The notes beneath the pieces were generated by a model that made no database searches, was not told the DNA's origin, and saw only the letters and a list, made by a program, of their open reading frames with translations. A DNA stretch of 38,719 nt from an uncultured bacterium (GTDB taxonomy: Bacteria > Patescibacteriota > Dojkabacteria > CALFHW01), in assembly GCA_937876695.1 (NCBI GenBank), contig CALFHW010000017.1:1-38719 (forward strand), written 5' to 3'. Positions 30,991-38,719 of this stretch are shown piece by piece; the stretch's first letter is position 1; every line of letters starts with the position of its first letter. The position numbers and the translations under genes are program-made.

Positions 30991-32748
30991 TTACTTCATT
31001 AATTCGGGGTCTTCTGGGATTGGGTCGAAATTCCTGAAACGTCTGAATGCTTTGAGATTTGGGTATTTGATCAAGAACTCAATAAAACCTTTGACTTCTG
31101 GAACCCTCAGTGCCCAACTAACACCGAGATAGATCATCAGTGAAGCTGCAGTGGTTGTGCCAGTTAGCAGTATCAAATACACCGTTCTCTCAGTATCCTC
31201 AAGGCCCGCCCATATTTTGTACACTAGGTAACTAAACAATAACATCACTCCTCCAGCTGTAATTTTGCGTAGAATTGGCCCCATAACCTCGCCCCACCTA
31301 GCATGTAAATATGTCCTATTCAGCCAATACATAAGCACCAAGGCCTCCAATGTGAAAATTACACTCGACCTCAATGCCAATCCCCCAACAGCCGCGCCGC
31401 CGGATTCTTTACTGAAGAAATAGCTGAAATCGAAACTCAAAGACTGCAAGGCAAAGGTGTCGAAGTTGCTCAAATAGTTGGTAAATAGAACTCCCAGAAT
31501 TGTGCCGAAAATCAGCACCCCTATTGAGATTACCAGCGGACGGATAGTATCATGCGCGGCGTAGAAGGCTCTATAAATGACTGTGCGTAAGCTCTCAAAC
31601 ACTATACCTGGCGCGAAAAATAGGATTACCCAAGCAATCGTATATGTCTCCAAAAAACCGATTTCTTCTCCAAATACACCGAATGCCATTCTAGAGATTG
31701 GCACGCGCAATACTAACAGCAATACCGCCGCTGGCACTGAGAAGAATATTATCTGATTTACCACTTTGTAAAATATCTGACTCGCAAGGATGCGGTCGTT
31801 ATTATTGAATGCTTTGGCTAGACTGGGGAATGACGCAGTAGCGAATGAGACTCCGAATACTGATAGTGGTACTGAAATTATCAGGATCGCCAAGTTGTAT
31901 AGCGCAAGTGAATTATTGACTAAGCCGAAGGCGATGAATTTATCGATGGTTATGCGCAGCTGGTCGCCTGAGATGGCGGCGATACGAGGTGCTGCCACTA
32001 ACCCGATTTTACGAATATACTTGTCCTTAAAGTCAGCCACTAACTGATAGCGAACTCCTAAATGCAGGACTACCGGGATCTGAACCGCAAGATGAATTAC
32101 CGAGCCTACAATTGTACCAATTACCAATACCCAAGGGTTATTTCCCATGAATGGGATTAACAAGAATATCGCCAAAATTCTGCCTACGTTGTAGAAAAGC
32201 GGTGCAAGCTGAGGCACCAAAAATCTCTCGTAGATATTAAGCGCGGTGGAGAGATAGACACTGATACCGAGAATCACCTGCGGAATCATCAACACTCTAA
32301 GCATATCGCCCAGCTCCCCAATATTCTTAATCTCCTCCTTCGGCTGAATTACAGTCTCAATAAACCAAGGCAACAAGTCGTGTGCAAATATACCGATTAA
32401 CACAGCAGACACTGTGAATAGCACCAAGGAAATATTGATCAAACTACTAAACACCTTTGAGAATCTTTGGCTACCATGTTTGTCCAGCACGCCTGTGAGT
32501 ACAGGCAGAACTGACGCACTAATTGCTCCAAACAAGATCACCTGGCTGGCGAGTTCTGGTAGTGCAGAGGCAAATATAAACGAGTTATAGGCAGTTGTGC
32601 CTAGGTAGCCAGCTGCCAGCGCGTTGAATATTAAGCCTAAGACCTTGGTGGCCAAACCTATCACAATCAACATCGAGGCTACCGATACAATTTCGGTTTG
32701 TTTGCGCACCATTACATTGGTAATATTGCTAATTGCCCTCTTGACCAC
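30991..32748 (-). CDS. murJ: Lipid II flippase MurJ
   Basis: A 585-residue MATE-like flippase of the MurJ/MviN family. Its N-terminal ATKVLGLIFNALAAGYLGTT and ALPELASQVILFGAISASVL are characteristic, as is the run of about 14 transmembrane helices. It is expected to move lipid II to the outer face for peptidoglycan synthesis. The start is GTG 32748, preceded by an AGGAAG-like site and overlapping the previous gene by 20 nt; ATG 32712 is an alternative. It is followed by an unrelated Pro-rich gene after 48 nt. Placement among other envelope genes fits. Confidence 0.93.
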   Translation of the reverse strand: MVKRAISNITNVMVRKQTEIVSVASMLIVIGLATKVLGLIFNALAAGYLGTTAYNSFIFASALPELASQVILFGAISASVLPVLTGVLDKHGSQRFSKVFSSLINISLVLFTVSAVLIGIFAHDLLPWFIETVIQPKEEIKNIGELGDMLRVLMIPQVILGISVYLSTALNIYERFLVPQLAPLFYNVGRILAIFLLIPFMGNNPWVLVIGTIVGSVIHLAVQIPVVLHLGVRYQLVADFKDKYIRKIGLVAAPRIAAISGDQLRITIDKFIAFGLVNNSLALYNLAILIISVPLSVFGVSFATASFPSLAKAFNNNDRILASQIFYKVVNQIIFFSVPAAVLLLVLRVPISRMAFGVFGEEIGFLETYTIAWVILFFAPGIVFESLRTVIYRAFYAAHDTIRPLVISIGVLIFGTILGVLFTNYLSNFDTFALQSLSFDFSYFFSKESGGAAVGGLALRSSVIFTLEALVLMYWLNRTYLHARWGEVMGPILRKITAGGVMLLFSYLVYKIWAGLEDTERTVYLILLTGTTTAASLMIYLGVSWALRVPEVKGFIEFLIKYPNLKAFRRFRNFDPIPEDPELMK

Positions 32749-33421
32749 TTTCTTCCTGCTCCTTTTTGCGGTTTAAAAATAAGACCAGAACAATAAGAAT
32801 TAGTGCAGTAACCGCTACACCCACTGCAATAACTACATCGAGCTGTCTTTCCTGCTTTTGACTGGCAATCCTACTCTCTAGCTTTAGTTGCACTTGCTGT
32901 TGTCCCTGGGTAAGCCTGGTGGCACCTGACTTTTGCTCGAGAATTAGCGGTAGCTCAAAGTTGAAATCTTGAGTCGCTTCTGTGGGGTCTACGCTCAGAG
33001 TTGCTACCTGGGTAGACCTAGCAGGTAATGTGAATGTCTTTTCCTCACCCAATAATATCTCCTGTCCCTCCACTAATAGAGTCACTTTGAGTTTGTTCTC
33101 ACCCAGCAGTTGCCGGCCTTGTTCGCTAGTACTCAGTTTAAATTCGATCGCACTGGAAACCCCGCTGGAAAGCCTCAACTGCAAGTCGATTTTATCCGGT
33201 GATCCGATTTTAACGTTGAACTCTGCTGGAGTAAGCCTGATTTGGCTCTCAGCAGATACTTCAGCGGTATTAATAGCAGGCAATATCACTAACATGAGCA
33301 CCATGGCCGTTCTCAGTAAACTCCAAAGTAGCCCGCCAGAATTACCATTTACATCGTACTTCAATTTGCTATCAGCTGTTACGCTAGCAATTCTGGCTGG
33401 CATATCTACTTTGGTCTGCAT
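32729..33421 (-). CDS. Single-pass surface protein with Ig-like exported domain
   Basis: A 230-residue protein. An N-terminal hydrophobic segment (SLLRTAMVLMLVILPAINTA) probably acts as a signal. The exported domain of ~130 residues is strand-rich (IRLTPAEFNVKIGSPDKIDL, TFTLPARSTQVATLSVDP), suggesting a beta-sandwich. A C-terminal helix (VVIAVGVAVTALILIVLVLF) anchors it, with a short charged cytoplasmic tail (NRKKEQEESGQEGN). No Cys. It lies between pnp and murJ, 6 nt after pnp; the overlap with murJ suggests coupling. Function unknown, possibly an envelope-associated factor. Confidence 0.75.
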   Translation of the reverse strand: MQTKVDMPARIASVTADSKLKYDVNGNSGGLLWSLLRTAMVLMLVILPAINTAEVSAESQIRLTPAEFNVKIGSPDKIDLQLRLSSGVSSAIEFKLSTSEQGRQLLGENKLKVTLLVEGQEILLGEEKTFTLPARSTQVATLSVDPTEATQDFNFELPLILEQKSGATRLTQGQQQVQLKLESRIASQKQERQLDVVIAVGVAVTALILIVLVLFLNRKKEQEESGQEGN

Positions 33422-33427
33422 TGTTAC

Positions 33428-35653
33428 TTAAAGTCTCTCTGCGCTAGCTATTCCGTCACCTGCGTCAGTCTTGCTCTCGCTGGCCTTAGGTTTATCACCT
33501 TGATCTGCCTGTTTGATAGAGAATTTTAGTCTGCCTTTATCGTCCTTGCCGATCAGCTTCACTTTGACGATATCGCCTAGATCGTAATACTGAGAGGCGT
33601 CTTTGACAAAACCGTCAGCTACTTCAGAGATATGTACCAATCCTGAGATTCTGGAGGAAACATCTACGAAAATTCCATACTCAGCAATCTTTCCTACTTC
33701 TCCAGTGTAGATTGCGCCGATTTCAGGCTCAACTACGATCTCGTTGATCATATTCATCGCCAGGTCTCGCATTTCCTTATCTACACCAGTGATATAAATA
33801 TCTCCAGTATCTTGGATATCGATGTCTACCTTCTGTTCGCAGGCCTCAAGAATACTCTTGATAACTTTACCACCTGGACCGATTAGCTCGCCGATCATTT
33901 CAGGGTTAATCCTGATGACCTCTACCTTAGGAGCATATGGACTCATCTCACTTCTAGGGGTGGAGATTACTGACTTCATCGCTTCCAAAATCTCTAATCT
34001 GGCTGTTCTGGATTTGCCGAATGCATCTATTAAAATCTTTACTGGAACGCCTTTGAGCTTATTGTCCATTTGGATAGCAGTGATTCCATTTTCGCTACCG
34101 GTGACCTTGAAGTCCATGTCGCCATAGAAATCCTCGACATCCTCCATATCTACCAAAATCTTGTAGCTGTCTACGTTGCTATCATCTGTAACCAACCCCA
34201 ACGCTACTCCTGCAACCATAGCCTTTAGAGGGACTCCGCCGTCTAGCAGTGCAAGTGTAGAGGCGCATGTTGCAGCCATAGAAGTTGAACCATTTGAACT
34301 CATAATCTCTGAGCTAAGTCTGATGGTGTATGGGAAATCGCCCTCAGCTGGGATCATGTGCTTCAAGGCATTCTCACCGATATTTCCATGACCGATTTCT
34401 CTTCTACCTGGGTAATATGAGAATCTACCAGCGTCTCCATAAGAGTAATTTGGTGAAGAATAGTGGTGCATAAACCTCTTCTTCTCTTCCCCTTGGAAAC
34501 TCTCTAGCGTCTGTGCCATTCCAGCTGCGCCTAATGTCAAAATAGACAAACTCTGTGTAATACCTCTAGTAAATACAGCGCTACCGTGTACTCTTGGCAA
34601 GGCGCCAACTTCGATACTCAGCTCGCGGATCTCATCTAGCTTTCTGCCGCTAGTTCTAGATTCATTTGCCAAAGCCATATCCCTTAGGATCCTTCTGGCA
34701 ACATACTCAAATGCATCCTCAATAGCAGCTGTGTTGACCTTTTCTACATCGCCACCGTTACTAGCAGCCTTGGCTGCGTTATCAGCAGCAAGCTTTTCTG
34801 CTAGCTCAGCCTTCATTTTATTGAACATGTCCTCTCTATTTTCTCGGTCCTTAAGAGCTGCCTCGATGCCAGTTGCATAACTAGCCTTAACTACTGCCAC
34901 CATGTCTTCTGCTGTAGAGGTCTCTTCGTGTGCTTGTTTGGTTTTACCGTATTTGCCGGCGATCATTGTCTGGAAGTCCAAGATGACTTTGCCCTTCTCT
35001 ACTGCTTCCTGCATCAGTCTTGCCATTACATCCTCTGATACTTCCTTAGCCCAACCCTCGATATTCAAAATACGATCTCCTACGAAAGCTACGATCATAT
35101 CCATCTCTAGTTCTTCCATCTCCTTGACTGCTGGTGACCATACGAATTGGCCCTCTCTATCTAAACCAACTTTGACGCTAGCTGATGGTCCTGCAAATGG
35201 AATACTGGACATCATTAATGCGGTAGAAGCTGCGATCACTCCCAACTGCTCTGGATCATTGACTCCATCGTAAGCAAGGACAGTGATTACTACTCCAACC
35301 GGTTTTCTCCATGACTTAGGGAATAGCGATCTGAGAGCATGGTCGATCTGCCTAGCCTTCAAGACTGCTGACTCGGTAGGTCTGCCTTCTCTTTTAACGA
35401 ATCTAGAACTGCTGATCATACCGCCTGCATAGTGCTTTTCGATATACTCTACTGAAAGAGGTAGGAAGTTAGCATCAATTGGCAATTTGCCAGTGGTAAC
35501 TGTAGCTAAGACAACTGTTTCGCCTCTGGTGAGGGTTAAAGCTGCGTCAGCCTTATAGGCATAGTGATCGAACTCAAAAGTGAGCTCCTGATCTAAGAAA
35601 TTAACTGTCTCCCTCTTAATTTGGGGGATATTCTTGGTGTTAGAAATTGACAT
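33428..35653 (-). CDS. pnp: Polyribonucleotide nucleotidyltransferase
   Basis: A 741-residue PNPase, a phosphorolytic 3'-5' RNA exonuclease that forms a trimer. Domains in order: first RNase PH domain (about 1-230, EFDHYAYKADAALTLTRGET), helical linker (about 235-330), second RNase PH domain (about 335-565, with FPYTIRLSSEIMSSNGSTSM and the acidic YKILVDMEDVEDFYGDMDFK active-site segment), KH with GPGG (about 591) and S1 (from about 644, IYTGEVGKIAEYGIFVDV). The length is close to the usual ~700. It has a good ribosome binding site (AGGA) eight nt before the ATG and is divergent from ruvX. It precedes the Ig-like surface protein by 6 nt. Confidence 0.97.
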   Translation of the reverse strand: MSISNTKNIPQIKRETVNFLDQELTFEFDHYAYKADAALTLTRGETVVLATVTTGKLPIDANFLPLSVEYIEKHYAGGMISSSRFVKREGRPTESAVLKARQIDHALRSLFPKSWRKPVGVVITVLAYDGVNDPEQLGVIAASTALMMSSIPFAGPSASVKVGLDREGQFVWSPAVKEMEELEMDMIVAFVGDRILNIEGWAKEVSEDVMARLMQEAVEKGKVILDFQTMIAGKYGKTKQAHEETSTAEDMVAVVKASYATGIEAALKDRENREDMFNKMKAELAEKLAADNAAKAASNGGDVEKVNTAAIEDAFEYVARRILRDMALANESRTSGRKLDEIRELSIEVGALPRVHGSAVFTRGITQSLSILTLGAAGMAQTLESFQGEEKKRFMHHYSSPNYSYGDAGRFSYYPGRREIGHGNIGENALKHMIPAEGDFPYTIRLSSEIMSSNGSTSMAATCASTLALLDGGVPLKAMVAGVALGLVTDDSNVDSYKILVDMEDVEDFYGDMDFKVTGSENGITAIQMDNKLKGVPVKILIDAFGKSRTARLEILEAMKSVISTPRSEMSPYAPKVEVIRINPEMIGELIGPGGKVIKSILEACEQKVDIDIQDTGDIYITGVDKEMRDLAMNMINEIVVEPEIGAIYTGEVGKIAEYGIFVDVSSRISGLVHISEVADGFVKDASQYYDLGDIVKVKLIGKDDKGRLKFSIKQADQGDKPKASESKTDAGDGIASAERL

Positions 35654-35782
35654 GTTTGTTTTCCTGGTAGGACCGCTGCTGGTGAAGAAATCAAAACTGC
35701 AAACTAGGCTTGAAGTTTTAATTCCTCCCCAAACAAATTAGTCTACCTGGGATTTATAAAGTAAAATGTTAAATACAAACTA
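35654..35782. promoter_or_regulatory. Divergent promoter region between pnp and ruvX
   Basis: This 129-nt gap separates two divergent starts, so promoters on both strands are expected here. A+T-rich hexamers on + are TATAAA (35755-35760) and TAAAAT (35762-35767); the latter would give a transcript starting only about 10 nt before the ruvX ATG, which also lacks a clear ribosome binding site, so near-leaderless translation is possible. No convincing -35 was found for either direction. Confidence 0.35.
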
Positions 35783-36235
35783 ATGCATTATACAGCAGCA
35801 CAGCCGGAAGGTAAAATTAATCTAGTTCCACCAGGGGCCTTGCTGGGGCTTGATTTTGGAGGGCGAAATATAGGTGTGGCTGTGTGCGATGGCGGCCAGG
35901 TTGTGTGTACCCCATTGGAAGTTATCAGGGTCACAAAAGACCAACAAGAGATCGCGAGAATCACTGAGCTAGCGGCCAAATGGCAGGTTGCGGGGGTCGT
36001 AATCGGCACCGGTACAAATAATGAAGGCACGGCTGAGCACAGTAGTGGCATCGAGCGCTTTGCCGCCCGCATAAAACATCACACCAACTTGCCGATTTTT
36101 TGGCAGGATGAGCTTTTGAGCAGCAGACTTTCAAATCAAGGCCTAACTCCCAAGCTCAAAAGCACTATGGGAGACGCCTACGCCGCTAGCCATATCTTGG
36201 CGAGTTTTTTATCTGCTAGAATAGAATCACTATGA
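35783..36235 (+). CDS. ruvX: RuvX/YqgF-type Holliday junction resolvase
   Basis: A 150-residue RNase H-fold protein of the RuvX (YqgF) family. The first acidic motif is GLDFGGRNIGVAVCD; a strand VVIGTG followed by GTAEHS and RFAARI matches the family layout; the DE pair in FWQDELLSS and the C-terminal Asp in MGDAYAASHIL complete the set of acidic residues. RuvX is implicated in rRNA processing and Holliday junction resolution. It stops with TGA overlapping the mltG ATG (ATGA), a conserved neighbour pair in many bacteria. Confidence 0.88.
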   Translation: MHYTAAQPEGKINLVPPGALLGLDFGGRNIGVAVCDGGQVVCTPLEVIRVTKDQQEIARITELAAKWQVAGVVIGTGTNNEGTAEHSSGIERFAARIKHHTNLPIFWQDELLSSRLSNQGLTPKLKSTMGDAYAASHILASFLSARIESL

Positions 36236-37269
36236 AAAAACTCGGAATTTTCTTATTAATTGTTATAGTCATCGCCGCTGGCGGCGCATTTTTGGCCTAC
36301 AACTACTACCAAACTGGGATTACCAAGGTAGTTGGTAAAGACCTCAATTTTGAAATTGCTGCCGGTAGTAGTACTGACACTATCATCTCTACCCTGAAAA
36401 CTGCTGGCGCAGACGGTATCGACGATAATGTCTTCCGCCTTTATCTAAGGCAGGAAGGTGCTGGCAGTCAGCTTAAAGCAGGTAAATATAGTTTAACTGG
36501 AGAATCCACAATTCAGACAATCGTAGCCAAGCTGCGCGAAGGCACTGTCAGTAAAGGCGTCAAAGTCACCCTACCTGAAGGAATTAAGGCTGATTCAGTT
36601 GCGGAGCGTATCTCCAACGCATTTGTGCAAGCGGGAGGGCAGTCGAGAAGCCAAGCGCTGTTAGACCTGATCAAATCTAGCGATATAAGTTGGCTAAGTG
36701 AAGTACTACAGACTTTCTTGCAAGAACGTAAGCCTGATGACAAGCCGCTGGAAGGCTTTCTCTACCCCGATACCTATGAGTTTTTCTTAGATGCCAGCAA
36801 CGAAAGCATTATATCTGCCTTAGTTGAAAATTTTATGAAGAAAACAGCTGCCCTACCTCTTAACTCAAGCGGCAGGACCTTCTACCAGAACTTAGTGTTG
36901 GCCTCAATCGTCGATAAGGAGAGCCTTGGCAGTGTGGACAGGCCGTTAGTCGCCAGTGTGTTTAGCAATAGACTTAAAATTGGAATGGCATTGCAATCAG
37001 ATGCAACAGTGAACTACGCTACTGGTGCAAGTAACCCGAGACCTACCTCACAAGAGCTGCTCTTCAATTCCCCATACAATACTTATAAGTATCCAGGTCT
37101 GCCCCCCACTCCCATTAATAGTCCCCGTTTAGGTTCGTTGCAGGCTGCGATGAACCCAGAGGATACTGACTACTACTATTTCTTGCATGAACAAGATGGC
37201 ACAGGACAAATTTGGCTGGCCAAAACTTTAGCTGAACACAATCAGAACACCCGCAAATATTTAGATTAG
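36232..37269 (+). CDS. mltG: Endolytic murein transglycosylase MltG
   Basis: A 345-residue YceG-like enzyme. One N-terminal helix (LGIFLLIVIVIAAGGAFLAY) anchors it. A LysM-like domain follows (FEIAAGSSTDTIISTLKTAG), then the YceG domain with GFLYPDTYEF, SIVDKES (residues 225-231), VFSNRLKIGMALQSDATVNY and YNTYKYPGLPPTPINSP. It cuts nascent peptidoglycan and sets strand length. The usual ASIVEKE is ASIVDKE here: one Glu is Asp (228) while Glu230 is kept; which one is catalytic I cannot fix without alignment. It is translated with ruvX. The length matches the family (~340). Confidence 0.93.
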   Translation: MKKLGIFLLIVIVIAAGGAFLAYNYYQTGITKVVGKDLNFEIAAGSSTDTIISTLKTAGADGIDDNVFRLYLRQEGAGSQLKAGKYSLTGESTIQTIVAKLREGTVSKGVKVTLPEGIKADSVAERISNAFVQAGGQSRSQALLDLIKSSDISWLSEVLQTFLQERKPDDKPLEGFLYPDTYEFFLDASNESIISALVENFMKKTAALPLNSSGRTFYQNLVLASIVDKESLGSVDRPLVASVFSNRLKIGMALQSDATVNYATGASNPRPTSQELLFNSPYNTYKYPGLPPTPINSPRLGSLQAAMNPEDTDYYYFLHEQDGTGQIWLAKTLAEHNQNTRKYLD

Positions 37270-37284
37270 CTCGCCGGTTCGGGA

Positions 37285-37731
37285 TTAGAGTCTGAGTACT
37301 ACAAAGACTGGAATGGTGAGTAGTAGTGCGCCGACAACGAAGAAAATCACGCTAAGGGTTTGACCACTGGAAGTGCCCGCCTGATCTGAAAGCCCGGCTA
37401 CTCTGCCTTGCTGAGTGTCCGTTTGAGTAGGCTCGGCAATCTGCGTAGATTGGGCAATCTGACTAGAGCTATTTGTCTGTGTGCTGTTCATAACCGCCAC
37501 TACCAATTGCTCGCGATTCTCAAATAGTATTGCTGGTCCTACCAACATAAACATACCCATCAGGAAAACAGCTATCAATTTTCCCGCTCCAAGATCCAGA
37601 CTCAGCTGCATCTTCTCTCTTTTTGGACTTAACTTCAGCTGGTTCTCATCTACTTCAGAGGCTGACTTATTAGCAGGCTCCTCGTCAACTTGTGAATATC
37701 TCTGTTGTAGCACCTGCTTAGTTAGTCTCAT
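37285..37731 (-). CDS. Small membrane protein of unknown function
   Basis: A 148-residue protein starting at ATG 37731, which overlaps the glycosyltransferase stop as ATGA; an upstream ATG at 37803 would add 24 residues inside that gene. A charged N-terminal part (KQVLQQRYSQVDEEPANKSA) is followed by one helix (LIAVFLMGMFMLVGPAILF), a Gln/Ser/Thr-rich exported loop (TNSSSQIAQSTQIAEPTQTD) and a second helix (LSVIFFVVGALLLTIPVFVV). No motif is recognised. It is convergent with mltG, whose stop lies 15 nt away, with no clear terminator between them. Confidence 0.75.
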   Translation of the reverse strand: MRLTKQVLQQRYSQVDEEPANKSASEVDENQLKLSPKREKMQLSLDLGAGKLIAVFLMGMFMLVGPAILFENREQLVVAVMNSTQTNSSSQIAQSTQIAEPTQTDTQQGRVAGLSDQAGTSSGQTLSVIFFVVGALLLTIPVFVVLRL

Positions 37732-38719
37732 TTCAATTTTAGGATAGCATAATTCCCTGATACAAGTCTTTCCAATTCCCACCCTTGGCCAGTCAGTGGA
37801 CAACCTTCGAGGTCGTTTAGATCAACATAGATTCTCGGTTCTGCTGATTCATCAATTTCAGTTAATTTTGCTGCTGCTCTGTAAAAATTAAAAATCCTGT
37901 GATCTTGGCTCGAACAATAAACATGTACGGAATCGCCGAGCGCGTCTCCTTGCAGTGTATTTCGTTGTGAAATAAATAAAAATAACGTGCTAAATAGTGA
38001 TACAGTCGCTAAGAAATAAATTAAAAATAGCCACATGTAGCTTAATTTAATTTTTACTGAAGAAATAAATATACACGCGAATATACCTGCTGGTAGAAGG
38101 TACCAAGCGATTTTAGTAGAAGTAAACTGCACAGCAACAAAGCATAGAACTGCCATTATGAAGATGATAGTCGTCACAGAGGTCAGCAAACGTTTGCGCA
38201 GAATTAAAATTACTGCCCCGATGAAAGCTGGCAACAGTGGTCCTGAGAAGCCACCATCTATTAGTAACCTTAGGTAGAACCACCAAGGCTGATTATGGCC
38301 TTCCAGAGCCGAGTTAGCTCGTGAAAGTTGGTGGTAGATAAAATACTGTTGCCAGAAATCCCCGCCAAAGTTGGCGATCATTAATACTACCCAGGCCGAG
38401 GTAAACGATAGAGCCAGAACAAAACCAACCAAAATGTATTTTAGTTTTGGCCTATACCCAGCGAAGGGAATCAGTAAAAGTAGCATTGGTAATATGCCCA
38501 AAGGCCCTTTAGTGAAGATCGCTAGCGCTGAGAGAATTCCAGAGGCGATAAGCCACCCCCACCCTTTCCTGCTGCGGAATTTATATACCGCTAAGCTGCT
38601 CAGCAGCATAAACGACAGTTGCAGCATATCGCTGTCTGCAGATCTCAGATTGTGAGTGGCCAGTACTCCAGTGGGAGAAAATTGCCATAAGAATGGAACC
38701 ATGCTGATTATTGCCAGCC
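37728..38719 (-). CDS. ArnT/PMT-like membrane glycosyltransferase (N-terminus outside window)
   Basis: The frame is open to the right edge, so the gene is partial at its 5' end. The remaining ~330 residues begin with a membrane glycosyltransferase pattern: PTGVLATHNLRSADSDMLQL, then about eight helices (for example GWLIASGILSALAIFTKGPL, LLLLIPFAGY). The loop ATHNLRSADSDM resembles that of the ArnT/PMT (GT39/GT83) families. The final ~90 residues are polar and may be a domain facing outside (DSVHVYCSSQDHRIFNFYRA). These enzymes use polyprenyl-linked sugars to decorate lipids or proteins. The acceptor is unknown. Confidence 0.82.
   Translation of the reverse strand, partial: LAIISMVPFLWQFSPTGVLATHNLRSADSDMLQLSFMLLSSLAVYKFRSRKGWGWLIASGILSALAIFTKGPLGILPMLLLLIPFAGYRPKLKYILVGFVLALSFTSAWVVLMIANFGGDFWQQYFIYHQLSRANSALEGHNQPWWFYLRLLIDGGFSGPLLPAFIGAVILILRKRLLTSVTTIIFIMAVLCFVAVQFTSTKIAWYLLPAGIFACIFISSVKIKLSYMWLFLIYFLATVSLFSTLFLFISQRNTLQGDALGDSVHVYCSSQDHRIFNFYRAAAKLTEIDESAEPRIYVDLNDLEGCPLTGQGWELERLVSGNYAILKLK

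Noticed and set aside
32982-33431. A 149-codon frame on + antisense to the Ig-like surface protein
   Set aside because: It has no motifs and lies entirely over a gene with signal and anchor helices.
35783-37269. Alternative genetic code with UGA as glycine
   Set aside because: TGA ends ruvX exactly at the mltG start (ATGA) and ends several other genes at sensible places, so the standard bacterial code is used.
1-38719. CRISPR array, IS element or other stable RNAs such as tmRNA or RNase P RNA
   Set aside because: No regularly spaced repeats, no transposase other than the serine recombinase, and no gap longer than about 140 nt that could hold such an RNA.

Overview
The window looks like a compact chromosome segment from a Candidate Phyla Radiation (Patescibacteria) bacterium, with the end of an integrated element at its left edge. 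Support for this: coding density is very high, with no gene-free stretch over 300 bases; many neighbouring genes overlap by 1-4 nt; RecA, PNPase, NDK and MurJ are present in diverged, extended or decorated forms; and there are many small two-helix pilin-like membrane proteins of the TrbC/VirB2 type. TGA is used as a stop (for example ruvX, which overlaps the mltG start as ATGA), so the UGA-to-glycine code of some Patescibacteria does not apply. The class within the group cannot be fixed by eye.

Left edge (1-2081): the 3' end of an unidentified gene, a small ORF and a large serine recombinase, all on +. The recombinase reading frame ends inside a minus-strand tRNA-Arg(CCT), as if an element lies to the left and is joined to the tRNA 3' end.

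Region 2156-10842 (all minus): a BaiN-like flavoprotein, a NUDIX hydrolase, a response regulator / UbiA prenyltransferase / membrane histidine kinase operon, two unrecognised genes, an extended nucleoside diphosphate kinase, and three membrane-associated unknowns, one with a bacterial PH-like domain.

Region 10983-26467 (all minus) is the most distinctive part. A promoter with a palindrome over its -10 box precedes a winged-helix regulator with a nucleotidyltransferase-like tail. Then come a small membrane protein, a membrane-anchored double-AAA+ Clp-like ATPase, two large cysteine-rich proteins with nearly identical C-termini, and seven more proteins, all nine ending in or carrying a two-helix hairpin with a Y-[IV]-x-S-x-G-like turn. 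The same run continues with a YhaO/YhaN (SbcD/SbcC-like) nuclease-ATPase pair and a coiled-coil SpoIID/LytB peptidoglycan enzyme. Spacing and overlaps suggest one long transcript. My reading is a regulated envelope or appendage system related to type IV secretion pilins, with a Clp-like motor and a wall hydrolase, but no VirB4/VirD4 is present in the window.

Region 26483-35653 (minus): recA with three tandem 11-12 nt repeats upstream, a degenerate peptidoglycan-recognition/SH3 protein, holA, a proline/glutamine-rich anchored protein, murJ, a single-pass surface protein and pnp. Region 35783-37269 (+): ruvX and mltG, divergent from pnp. Right edge (minus): a partial ArnT/PMT-like glycosyltransferase and a small membrane protein. 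The recurring theme is cell envelope: MurJ, MltG, SpoIID, PGRP-like, glycosyltransferase and the pilin-like cluster.
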